A stretch of 64,000 bases of DNA from Nocardioides luteus (lineage in GTDB: Bacteria; Actinomycetota; Actinomycetes; Propionibacteriales; Nocardioidaceae), in assembly GCF_000960475.2 (NCBI RefSeq), contig NZ_JZDQ02000031.1, forward strand, positions 1 through 64,000, read 5' to 3'. Every line of letters starts with the position of its first letter. Position 1 is the first letter of the stretch. Shown here one piece after another: positions 43,555 through 51,366 of the stretch. A model generated the notes under the pieces. It did not search any database. It saw nothing but the letters and a program-made list of their open reading frames with translations, and was not told the origin of the DNA. The position numbers and the translations under genes were made by a program.

Positions 43555-44541
43555 TCAGGTGGCGCGGACGACGATCTTTCCAGTGTTCTCCCCGCGAAGC
43601 ATGCCGAGAAACGCGTCGAGGATGTGCTCGAAGCCGTCCACGACCGTCTCGTCGAGCGCCAGCCGTCCGGACTGGATGTGCGGCACGGCGAAGTCGTAGA
43701 GCTCCTCCTGCACACTCCCGTGGTCCTTCACCAGGAAGCCCTCGATGCGGAGGCTCTTCTCCACGACCACGGAGTCGTCGATGAGCGACGGGACGGGGCG
43801 GCCGGCGTTGTACTGCGCGATCGTCCCGATCCGCACCACCCTCCCGAAGTCGCGCAGCGCGGCGACAGCCGCTGCGAGATGCGGGCCGCCGACGTTGTCG
43901 ACGAAGACGTCGATCCCGTCGGGGGCTGCCTGCGCGAGCAGCTCCTCGACCGGTCCGTCGTGGTAGTCGAAGGCGACGTCGTAGCCGACCTGCGAGGTGA
44001 GGTGAACCGCCTTGTCCGGGCTGCCGGTGGCCCCGACCAGCCGGCCGGCTCCGAGCAGCTTCGCGAAGCGAGCGGTCGAGGTGCCCACGCCGCCCGCGGC
44101 GCCCGAGACGTACAGGTCCTCGCCCGGCTGTATCCGGGCGATCCGGGTCAGCCCGACGTACGCGGTCAGGCCGGTGCCGCCCAGGTGCCCGAGGAAGGCG
44201 GAGAGTGGCACCCCGTCGAAGGCCGGCAGGCGTCGCACCTCCTCCGGGCGGACGACCGCATGGGTGCGCCAGCCCTGACGATGGAGCACCACCTCGCCCT
44301 CGACGAGTCCGGGGTCGCGGGAGGCCACCACCCGCCCGACCGTGCGCCCTTCGAGCGGCGCCCCGAGCTCGAAGAGGCCGTCCATCATCTCGCGGTGGTA
44401 GGGGTCGACGGACCACAAGAGGTTCTCGACCAGGGCCGTACCCGGTGTGGCCTCGGGCACGCGAGATCTCACGAATCGGAAGTCGTCGACGCTCGGAAAG
44501 CCAAGGGGCCGGGAGACCTGGTGCACGGTGACAGCGCTCAT
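43555..44541 (-). CDS. Zinc-independent MDR family NADP-dependent oxidoreductase
   Basis: 328-residue medium-chain reductase of the prostaglandin/curcumin reductase-like group. WSVDPYHREMM near residue 45, the nucleotide-binding segment LYVSGAAGGVGTSTARFAKLLG and IDVFVDNVGGPHLAAAV are characteristic; zinc-binding cysteines are absent. It likely reduces activated double bonds of enones. ATG start at 44539-44541. It is divergent from a LysR regulator 105 bp away that carries two palindromic sites, so LysR control is likely. Confidence 0.9.
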   Translation of the reverse strand: MSAVTVHQVSRPLGFPSVDDFRFVRSRVPEATPGTALVENLLWSVDPYHREMMDGLFELGAPLEGRTVGRVVASRDPGLVEGEVVLHRQGWRTHAVVRPEEVRRLPAFDGVPLSAFLGHLGGTGLTAYVGLTRIARIQPGEDLYVSGAAGGVGTSTARFAKLLGAGRLVGATGSPDKAVHLTSQVGYDVAFDYHDGPVEELLAQAAPDGIDVFVDNVGGPHLAAAVAALRDFGRVVRIGTIAQYNAGRPVPSLIDDSVVVEKSLRIEGFLVKDHGSVQEELYDFAVPHIQSGRLALDETVVDGFEHILDAFLGMLRGENTGKIVVRAT

Positions 44542-44590
44542 GTCGGGAAAGGTAGATCTGGAATGCCGCCCCGGAGCAGAGCGTTGGAGT

Positions 44591-44626
44591 CATCCGGATG
44601 CGGCTTCCATGAGTCGTACGCATGGA
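44591..44626. promoter_or_regulatory. Two palindromic operator candidates between oxidoreductase and lysR
   Basis: CATCCGGATG (44591-44600) is a perfect palindrome. TCCATG-N9-CATGGA (44606-44626) contains the T-N11-A form typical of LysR sites (ATG-N9-CAT). They lie in the divergent promoter region. Confidence 0.6.
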
Positions 44627-44645
44627 CGGACCGGAGGCGCGAGAG

Positions 44646-45524
44646 ATGACCGACCTGGCACCGCGCGAGCTGCGGATCCTCCTCGCCGTCGCGGAGACGG
44701 GCGGCTTCACAGCCGCTGGGACGAGGCTGGGGCTGACCCAGTCGGCCGTGTCACGTGCGGTCGCCGCGACCGAGCGGCGCCTGGGGGTGGCGCTCTTCGA
44801 GCGGGACCGTGCCGGGGCACGAGCGACGCCTGCGGGGGAGCGCGTGCTCGGGCACGCGCGCCGGGCGCTGCATGCGCTCGAGGCTCTGGCCGCCGACGCC
44901 CGGGCCTCGGCCGAGACGGCGGACCGGGTGGCGGGGCCCGTGCGGATCGCCGCCTTCCGCAGCATCGCCGTGCAGCTGCTGCCGCCCGTGCTGGCCCGGC
45001 TGCGCGTCAGATATCCGGAGGTCGAACCGAGCGTGACGGTGGTCGCGGACATCGGTGCGGGCACCGCGGGCGAGGTCGCGGCCGGCCGTGCCGACCTGGC
45101 GCTGGCGACCCTGGGCAGCGACCCGCCTCCCGGGCTGGTCGCGCGACCGCTGCTGGAAGAGACGTACGCACTGGTGCACCCCGCCGGACACCCGGAACCA
45201 CGGACGCTCCCGTTGGTCGACTGGGCCGAGAACTGTGGTTCGTACACGCGTGAGTGGTGGGCCTTGCAGGACTGGCTTCCGACGGCGACGGTCCGTGCCG
45301 AGGACGACGGGACGGTGCTCTCCCTGGTCGCGCGCGGTCTCGGCATGGCGGTGATGCCGGAGCTGTCTCTGTCGTCCCTGCCGGCCGGCCTGGCCGTGAC
45401 CGATCTCGGTCCGGACCGGCCCACCCGCACGATCGGCTATGTGACGACGCCCGACGCCGGGCCGGCCGTCAGGGCGGTGGTGCGCGAGCTGCGAGCCGCC
45501 CACCGCACTCGCGTGTCCGCATGA
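44646..45524 (+). CDS. LysR family transcriptional regulator
   Basis: 292-residue regulator. The N-terminal winged HTH (ELRILLAVAETGGFTAAGTR, then LTQSAVSRAVAATERRLG) is followed by a periplasmic-binding-like effector domain (PVRIAAFRSIAVQLLPPVL to the C-terminus). ATG 44646 is chosen because GGAGG lies about 9 nt upstream; an ATG at 44622 falls in the palindromic operator. It is divergent from the MDR oxidoreductase and is probably its regulator. Confidence 0.92.
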   Translation: MTDLAPRELRILLAVAETGGFTAAGTRLGLTQSAVSRAVAATERRLGVALFERDRAGARATPAGERVLGHARRALHALEALAADARASAETADRVAGPVRIAAFRSIAVQLLPPVLARLRVRYPEVEPSVTVVADIGAGTAGEVAAGRADLALATLGSDPPPGLVARPLLEETYALVHPAGHPEPRTLPLVDWAENCGSYTREWWALQDWLPTATVRAEDDGTVLSLVARGLGMAVMPELSLSSLPAGLAVTDLGPDRPTRTIGYVTTPDAGPAVRAVVRELRAAHRTRVSA

Positions 45525-45594
45525 TGGACGCTCGGTCCACGGAGTGGAACCCGGGTATGTGGGGTGCCGGATACCTGCCGTACGATCGCTACTG

Positions 45595-45729
45595 CTCATC
45601 GAGAGGGACTGAGGGAACGGCCCAGTGAAGTCCCGGCAACCGACCGCGAGCCTCCTCCCGACCACGGGCAGGGCGCGGAGCAGGTGCTAATTCCGGCCCG
45701 GCGCGAGAGACGTGATCGGGGAAGATGAG
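45595..45729 (+). promoter_or_regulatory. SAM-I (S-box) riboswitch upstream of threonine synthase
   Basis: The S-box core is clear: CTCATCGAGAG at 45595, then GAGGGAACGGCCC, TGAAGTCCCGGCAACC, AGGTGCTAATTCC and a 3' end AGATGAG. Helix P1 pairs CTCATC (45595-45600) with GATGAG (45724-45729), which touches the Shine-Dalgarno tract at 45727-45736. CCTCCTC at 45651-45657 could also pair with that tract. Ligand binding would therefore be expected to reduce translation of thrC. Confidence 0.93.
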
Positions 45730-45742
45730 GAGGAGGTTTCTC

Positions 45743-47014
45743 ATGAGCGCTGCGACCACGGAGACGAAGGGCCTGCGCGAGGGCGCTTTCGGCAACGCCT
45801 CGGCCCTGTCGTGCCGCGAGTGTGGCAACCAGATCGACCTCGGTCCGCACTACGCCTGTCCGGAGTGTTTCGGGCCACTGGAGGTGGCCTATGACTTCCC
45901 GGCCGTGACCCGCGAGGAGATCGAGGCCGGACCCCGCAACATCTGGCGCTACAAGGCGCTGCTGCCGGTGCCCGACGACATCGAGCAGAGCCCCAACACC
46001 GAGCCCGGCTTCACCCGGCTCCTGGACGCGAAGAACCTCGCCAAGGAGCTCGGCATCGAGAAGATCTGGGTGAAGGACGACTCGACCAACCCGACCAACT
46101 CCTTCAAGGACCGCGTCGTCGCCTGCGCCCTGAGCGCCGCCCGCGAGCTCGACGCCAAGGTCTTCGCCTGCCCCTCGACCGGCAACCTCGCCAACGCCGT
46201 GGCCGCCGCCGGTGCCCGCGCCGGGATCCCGACCGCGGTCTTCATCCCGAGCAACCTCGAGCAGCCCAAGCAGGTCAACTCGGCCGTCTTCACCGACAAC
46301 CTGATCGCCGTGGACGGCAACTACGACGACGTCAACAAGCTCGCCCAGGAGATCGCCGCGGAAGAGGACGGCTGGGCGTTCGTGAACGTCAACGTACGTC
46401 CCTTCTACGCCGAGGGCTCCAAGACCCTCGGCTTCGAGATCGCCGAGCAGCTCGGCTGGCGCCTGCCCGACCAGATCGTCATCCCGGTGGCCTCCGGATC
46501 CCAGCTGACCAAGGTCGACAAGGCCTTCAAGGAGCTGATCAAGCTCGGTCTGGTCGAGGAGAAGCCCTACCGGATCTTCGGTGCCCAGGCCACCGGCTGC
46601 AACCCGGTCGCGACCGCGTTCAAGGCCGGTGTCGACGCCATCCGCCCGGTCAAGCCCGACACCATCGCCAAGTCGCTCGCCATCGGCAACCCGGCCGACG
46701 GCATCTACGTCCTCGACGCCACCCGCTCCTCCGGCGGCGCCGTCGAGGAGGTCACCGACGACGAGATCCGCGCCGCGATCGTGCTGCTGGCGCGTACCGA
46801 GGGCATCTTCACCGAGACCGCCGGCGGCACCACCCTGGCGGTCACCAAGAAGCTCGTCGAGACCGGCGTCCTGGACCCGAGCCTGGAGACGGTGATCATC
46901 AACACCGGCCACGGCCTCAAGACCCTCGACGCGGTCAGCGGCATCGTCGGCCCCCGCGCCACCATCGCCCCCAACTACGACTCCTTCGAGGAGGCCGGGC
47001 TCTCCCAGGCGTAG
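45743..47014 (+). CDS. thrC: Threonine synthase
   Basis: 423-residue PLP enzyme that converts O-phosphohomoserine to threonine. An N-terminal zinc-ribbon-like pair CRECGNQ...CPECFG is followed by the fold type II domain with PLP lysine in PTNSFKDRVV, the phosphate-binding CPSTGNLANAVAAAGARAG, and QATGCNPVATAFKAG. ATG 45743 has AGGAGG 6 nt upstream; an earlier in-frame ATG at 45725 lies inside riboswitch helix P1 and is not used. Control by a SAM riboswitch ties threonine flux to methionine/SAM status. Confidence 0.94.
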   Translation: MSAATTETKGLREGAFGNASALSCRECGNQIDLGPHYACPECFGPLEVAYDFPAVTREEIEAGPRNIWRYKALLPVPDDIEQSPNTEPGFTRLLDAKNLAKELGIEKIWVKDDSTNPTNSFKDRVVACALSAARELDAKVFACPSTGNLANAVAAAGARAGIPTAVFIPSNLEQPKQVNSAVFTDNLIAVDGNYDDVNKLAQEIAAEEDGWAFVNVNVRPFYAEGSKTLGFEIAEQLGWRLPDQIVIPVASGSQLTKVDKAFKELIKLGLVEEKPYRIFGAQATGCNPVATAFKAGVDAIRPVKPDTIAKSLAIGNPADGIYVLDATRSSGGAVEEVTDDEIRAAIVLLARTEGIFTETAGGTTLAVTKKLVETGVLDPSLETVIINTGHGLKTLDAVSGIVGPRATIAPNYDSFEEAGLSQA

Positions 47015-47055
47015 GTTGGCTTCGCGTTCACCCTCGTGCGCTACAGATAAGGGAT

Positions 47056-47973
47056 GTGAGCAGCGCGAAGACGAGTGAAGAGGCCAGGTGGCTCGGGATG
47101 GTCGCCGCCACCGCCGGGGTCGCCGGTGCGATCGGCGTGGTGGGAGCGGCGGCCGGTGCCGGGTTCGTGACGTTGCTGAAGAGACAGGCAGCGCACGCCC
47201 GCGACGTGATCGGCAAGCCTCTCGGCGAGGAGGCGATCGACGCCGACAAGGTCTACAAGAAGACCTACGGAGGTACGCCGGTCGAGCTGCTCGTCCTCGG
47301 TGACTCGATCGCCGCCGGGCTGGGCGCGGAGACCAGGGGCGGCACCCTCGGCGCCCGGCTGGCCAAGGGCACGGCCAAGGCGCTGCAGCGACCGGTGCGG
47401 CTGCGTACGGCTGCCGTGGTCGGGGCCGAGACCTCGATGGTCCCTGCGCAGCTCGAGTCGCTGCCGAAGGGCTACCGGCCCGACGTCGCCGTGGTCATCG
47501 TGGGCGGCAACGACGTCACCCACCGGGTGCCGCAGAAGGACTCCACCCGCGTGCTCGGGGAAGTCATCGACGCGCTGCGCGAGCGTGGTGCCGAGGTCGT
47601 CGTCGGGACCTGCCCGGACGTCGGCGCGGTCCGGCCGCTGCCGCAGCCGCTGCGCTCCCTCGGCCGCAGGATCGCCAAGCAGCTGGCCGACGGCCAGCGC
47701 GAGACCGCGCTGGCCAGGGGCGCCCACGTCGTCTCGCTCTCCGACGTGGTCGGCCCGTTCTTCATCACGAACCCCGACGAGATGTTCGCGATCGACCACT
47801 TCCACCCCAGTGCCATGGGCTACAAGCGCACCGCCAAGGCGATGCTGCCCTCCGTCCTGGCCGCCCTCGGGCAGGTCCAGCAGGTCCCGTTCGGACACCA
47901 CCTTCCCGAGCTCCCGCCCGAGGCGGAAGCCCCGCCGGCCCCCGACGACCCGGCCCGGCACAGCCGGCCCTGA
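47056..47973 (+). CDS. SGNH/GDSL hydrolase family protein
   Basis: 305-residue esterase-like protein. An N-terminal hydrophobic segment (residues about 13-40) may be a membrane anchor or uncleaved signal. The hydrolase motifs are LLVLGDSIAAGLG (nucleophile Ser), VVIVGGNDVTH and the C-terminal IDHFHPSAMGY (Asp-x-x-His). The C-terminal tail is Pro-rich. GTG start 47056. Substrate unknown. Its stop codon overlaps the first unit of repeat array C. Confidence 0.9.
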   Translation: MSSAKTSEEARWLGMVAATAGVAGAIGVVGAAAGAGFVTLLKRQAAHARDVIGKPLGEEAIDADKVYKKTYGGTPVELLVLGDSIAAGLGAETRGGTLGARLAKGTAKALQRPVRLRTAAVVGAETSMVPAQLESLPKGYRPDVAVVIVGGNDVTHRVPQKDSTRVLGEVIDALRERGAEVVVGTCPDVGAVRPLPQPLRSLGRRIAKQLADGQRETALARGAHVVSLSDVVGPFFITNPDEMFAIDHFHPSAMGYKRTAKAMLPSVLAALGQVQQVPFGHHLPELPPEAEAPPAPDDPARHSRP

Positions 47974-48090
47974 CGCCGACCCGGCGCGTCTGTCCCGGAA
48001 AACGACGCCGAGTCGGCGCGTCTGTCCCGCACGGCCGGGACAGTTGCGCCGACTCGGCGTCTGGGGGTGGGACAGTTGCGCCGACTGGGC
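47972..48090. repeat. Repeat array C: two direct then two inverted 26-nt units
   Basis: Units at 47972-47997 and 48004-48029 (GACGCCGA..CGGCGCGTCTGTCCCG) are followed by inverted copies at 48036-48061 (24 of 26 bases matching) and 48069-48090. The array spans the whole convergent gap and overlaps the stop codons at both ends. Confidence 0.88.
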
Positions 48091-49697
48091 TACTTGTCGT
48101 CCGCCTCGTCCGGCGTCTTGCCGCCGGTGCTGAGCAGGTCGGCGGTGAGGCCGGTGGCAGCTCGGTAGTCGACGGTCCCCGCAGGCGTACGCGGCACCGA
48201 CTCGACCAGCAGGACGAGCTTGGGCTCGTGAGAGTCCCCGAGCACCGATCGGGCGTGCTTGCGCAGGTCGGCGGCGGTGATCTCGGACGAGGGAGCGAGC
48301 TGCACCAGCGCCGCGACCTGCTGGCCCCAGCGCGGGTGCGGCATGCCGAAGACGGCGGCGTCGACGACGTCGTCGTGGGCGAGGAGCACGCCCTCGATGG
48401 TCTCCGGGTGGATCTCGAGGTCACCGGTGCGCACCAGCGTCGCGGCGCGGCCGAGCAGCGTGATCGAGCCGTCCTCCTCGCGACGGGCGAGGTCGCCGGG
48501 GAAGGTCCAGCGGCGGTTGTCGATCAGCTTGATCGCGGTGGCCGAGCGGGCGTTGTCCTTGTAGTAGCCGAGTGCGGCCGGGCCGGAGCGGGCCAGCAGG
48601 CCCTCGACGCCGGGGGCCGCGGGGGTGAGGTCGGGGGTGAAGACCTCCACCTCGGGTCCCACCATGAACCGCGCCTCGCCAGGGACGAGCGCCGAGCCGT
48701 CGTCGGCCCGGGAGCCGGTGACGCCGGTCTCCAGGGTGCCGTAGGAGTCGACGATGACCCGGCGGGCGAAGGCGTTGCGGAGCACGGAGAGGACGCCGTC
48801 GGAGAGCGGGGCCGCGGTGTTGGAGACGCCGGCGAGCGAGTGCAGCGGCCAGCGCTTCTTGCCGACGAGGCGCGCGGCGGCCACCGGCCGCGCCTGGGCG
48901 TCGCCGAGGAGGGTGATCGCGGTGGCGCCGGACTTCTCGGCGAGGTCGAGGAACGCCTCGGCCGAGAACGACTCGGAGGTGTCGAGCACCGCGGTGCCGC
49001 CGGCGACCAGCGCCCGCAGGAGCAGCAGCTGGCTCTGGCCGTGCAGCAGCGGCCCGCCGGCGAGCAGGACGACGCCCGAGTCGCGGGCGGCCGCTTCGGC
49101 GGCGAGCCCCTCGACCGACGGGATCGGTGCGTTGCGGCGGACCGTGTTGAGGGCGGCCCAGATCAGGTCCTCCTGGCGCCAGACGGCGCCCTTCGGGGTG
49201 CCCGTGGTGCCGGTGGTGAAGATGATGTGCCAGTCGCCGGGCGTACGCCCCACCGTCGGCCGCTCCTTGGACGCCGCGGCGACCTTGGCGTCGTAGTCCG
49301 GACCCAGGACGACCCGCTGGTCCAGCTTCAGGTCGAGCTCGTCGAGGTCATCGGTGAACTCGGGCGAGACGATGGCCGCGACGCAGTCGGTGGCGGCGTA
49401 CGTCCGGGCGAGCTCGTCGCGGCGGTAGGCGTGGTTGATGTTGATCGGGATCGTGCGGGCCTTGAGGCACCCGTAGAGGGCGTCGACCCACTCGATCCGG
49501 TTGGTCGCGTGGACGGCGACCTGCGCGCCCGGCTCGAGGCCGACGCTCAGCAGGTGGTTGGCCAGGCGCGTGGCACGCTCGTCGATCTCGGCGTACGTGT
49601 AGGCGCGGTCGGTGGTGACGACTGCCGTGCGGTCGGGGATCGCATCGGCCATCGCTTCCAGGATGTCGGGCAGTGTGAGGGGGATCACGGCGGACAC
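48090..49697 (-). CDS. Acyl-CoA synthetase paralogue with degenerate C-terminal motifs
   Basis: 535-residue ANL-superfamily protein. The AMP-binding loop IFTTGTTGTPKGAVW is intact, but the A8 hinge region reads GRAATLVRTGDLEIHPETIEG instead of the usual INTGGEKVxPEEVE form, and the A10 lysine is replaced by Thr (RTPAGTVDYR). It is clearly a tandem duplicate of the upstream gene (49764-51332), which keeps these residues. Adenylation may be lost or altered. GTG start at 49695-49697; 66 bp separate the two. A role as thioester-forming partner or pseudoenzyme is possible. Confidence 0.87.
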   Translation of the reverse strand: MSAVIPLTLPDILEAMADAIPDRTAVVTTDRAYTYAEIDERATRLANHLLSVGLEPGAQVAVHATNRIEWVDALYGCLKARTIPININHAYRRDELARTYAATDCVAAIVSPEFTDDLDELDLKLDQRVVLGPDYDAKVAAASKERPTVGRTPGDWHIIFTTGTTGTPKGAVWRQEDLIWAALNTVRRNAPIPSVEGLAAEAAARDSGVVLLAGGPLLHGQSQLLLLRALVAGGTAVLDTSESFSAEAFLDLAEKSGATAITLLGDAQARPVAAARLVGKKRWPLHSLAGVSNTAAPLSDGVLSVLRNAFARRVIVDSYGTLETGVTGSRADDGSALVPGEARFMVGPEVEVFTPDLTPAAPGVEGLLARSGPAALGYYKDNARSATAIKLIDNRRWTFPGDLARREEDGSITLLGRAATLVRTGDLEIHPETIEGVLLAHDDVVDAAVFGMPHPRWGQQVAALVQLAPSSEITAADLRKHARSVLGDSHEPKLVLLVESVPRTPAGTVDYRAATGLTADLLSTGGKTPDEADDK

Positions 49698-49763
49698 AGA
49701 GACGTAGGCTTTCCAGGGGTAGGGCCGTACGGCACCGAACCGTACGTGCGGATCAGCCGGTCG

Positions 49764-51332
49764 TCACCTACGCGCCTCGAGCAGCTCGGCAGCGACCGTA
49801 GCGCTCGCACGATAGTCCACCTTGCTCACCGGCGTGCGAGGGACTCGCTCCACGAGCAGGATGTCCTTGGGCACCTTGTAGGCCGAGATGAGGCTGCGGC
49901 AGTGCTCCCGGAGCGCGTCGTCCGAGGTCGTGGCGCCTTCGCGGAGCTGCACGAGAGCGGTCACCTGCTGGCCCCAGCGCTCGTGCGGGGTGCCGACGAC
50001 CGCGGTGTCGAAGACGTCGGCGTGACGCAGCAGAACGGCCTCGACCTCCTCGGGGAAGACCTTCTCGCCGCCGGTGTTGATGCAGCCCGAGCCGCGGCCC
50101 AGGACGGTGATCGAGCCGTCCTCTTCCCGCCGCGCGAAGTCGCCCGGGATCGACCAGCGCTGCCCGTCGACCTCCTTGAACGTCGCCGCGGTCTTGACCG
50201 GGTCGTTGTAGTAGCCCAGCGGGATCGAGCCGGTCCGCGCCAGCATCCCGGTCTCGCCGGCCGCGCACGGCTTCAGGTCGGCGTCGAAGACCTGTACGTC
50301 CATCCCGACCTGGAACTTCGGCGCCGCCTGCGCGCCCTCCTTGCCCTCGTCGACGTGCATGCCGGTCGCCCCGGACTCGGAGGCGCCGTAGGTGTCGAGC
50401 AGGTAGCGGCCGGGCAGCGCCGCCTGCAGCTGCGCCCGCACGCCGGCCGAGATCGGCGCGGCGCCGTTGGAGACCGCGAACAGGCTGCTCAGGTCCCAGC
50501 GCTCCGGCTCGCGCAGGATCGCCTCGGCGACCGGGCGGCCCATCGCGTCGCCGAGGAAGGTGAGCGAGTTGACCCCGGCGGCCTGGACGAGGTCGAGGAT
50601 CGTCTCGGCCGACCAGGTCGGCTCGGTGTAGAGCGAGACCGTGCAGCCGGCGACATGGCCGTTGCCCATGATCCACTGGCTGCCGCCGTGCATCATCGGG
50701 CCGCAGGCCAGCAGCACCATCGGCGTCTCCTGCGCGGCGGCCTCCTCGGCGAGCTGCTCGACGGTGTCGAAGGGCGCTCCGAACCGGCTCGCGTTCATCG
50801 CGGCACGGATGATGTCCTCCTGGCGCCACACCACGCCCTTCGGCATCCCGGTGGTGCCACCGGTGTAGATGACGTAGCGGTCGTCGGGGCTGCGCTCGAT
50901 GTCGGGACGCTCCTTGGACGCGGCGGCGACCGCGGCGTCGTACTCCTCGCCCAGCACCAGCGTCGGGATCCCCAGGCCGAGCGCGGCGACCGCCTCGACG
51001 TGCTCCGGACCGATGATCGCCGCGACGGAGTCGGAGTTGCGGTAGAGGTGGTCGAGCTCGTCGCGGAGGTACTTGTGGTTGATGTTGATCGGCACCGCGC
51101 GCGCCTTCATGCACCCGTAGAAGGCGTCGACCCACTCGATCCGGTTGCGGGAGTGGACGGCGACGTGGTCGCCCGGCCGGATGCCCTGCCCGATGAGGTG
51201 GTTGGCCAGCCGGGACGCCCGCTCGTCGATCTCGGCGAAGCTGTAGGCGTGCTCCATCGTGAACACGGCGGTGCGGTCGGGGACGGCGTCGGCCATCGCC
51301 TCGAGGATGTCGGGGAGAGTGATCGGGGTCAC
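49764..51332 (-). CDS. Acyl-CoA synthetase, FadD19/FadD17-like
   Basis: 522-residue acyl-CoA ligase that activates a carboxylic acid via an acyl-adenylate. Intact motifs: YTGGTTGMPKGVVWRQEDII, YGASESGATG, RGSGCINTGGEKVFPEEVE and the catalytic Lys in RTPVSKVDYR. Several segments (LTFLGDAMGRPVAEAI, PHERWGQQVTALVQ) recall the steroid side-chain CoA ligases FadD19/FadD17 of mycobacteria; this is from memory, not a search. A KstR-like palindrome lies about 20 bp upstream of the GTG start (51330-51332), supporting a sterol or fatty-acid catabolic role. Confidence 0.88.
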   Translation of the reverse strand: MTPITLPDILEAMADAVPDRTAVFTMEHAYSFAEIDERASRLANHLIGQGIRPGDHVAVHSRNRIEWVDAFYGCMKARAVPININHKYLRDELDHLYRNSDSVAAIIGPEHVEAVAALGLGIPTLVLGEEYDAAVAAASKERPDIERSPDDRYVIYTGGTTGMPKGVVWRQEDIIRAAMNASRFGAPFDTVEQLAEEAAAQETPMVLLACGPMMHGGSQWIMGNGHVAGCTVSLYTEPTWSAETILDLVQAAGVNSLTFLGDAMGRPVAEAILREPERWDLSSLFAVSNGAAPISAGVRAQLQAALPGRYLLDTYGASESGATGMHVDEGKEGAQAAPKFQVGMDVQVFDADLKPCAAGETGMLARTGSIPLGYYNDPVKTAATFKEVDGQRWSIPGDFARREEDGSITVLGRGSGCINTGGEKVFPEEVEAVLLRHADVFDTAVVGTPHERWGQQVTALVQLREGATTSDDALREHCRSLISAYKVPKDILLVERVPRTPVSKVDYRASATVAAELLEARR

Positions 51333-51350
51333 GCCACCGAGTGTGACAAC

Positions 51351-51364
51351 TAGAACGTGTTCTC
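51351..51364 (-). promoter_or_regulatory. KstR-like operator upstream of the acyl-CoA synthetase
   Basis: TAGAACGTGTTCTC contains the perfect palindrome AGAACGTGTTCT and fits the mycobacterial KstR pattern TnnAACnnGTTnnA except for the last base. It sits between the sigma factor stop and the FadD-like start. Confidence 0.6.
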
Positions 51365-51366
51365 GT

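Noticed and set aside
45725..45742. Earlier ATG start for threonine synthase at 45725
   Set aside because: It lies within riboswitch helix P1 and the Shine-Dalgarno tract, whereas ATG 45743 has AGGAGG at proper spacing.
47972..48090. Attachment site or integron-like attC site
   Set aside because: No integrase is near, and the direct-plus-inverted multi-unit plan does not fit a single attC or att core.
48228..51353. A 1041-codon open frame on the plus strand
   Set aside because: It is antisense to two clear acyl-CoA synthetases; in high-GC DNA the opposite frame stays open. Its Gly/Val/Asp/Arg-rich composition and lack of motifs mark it as a shadow.
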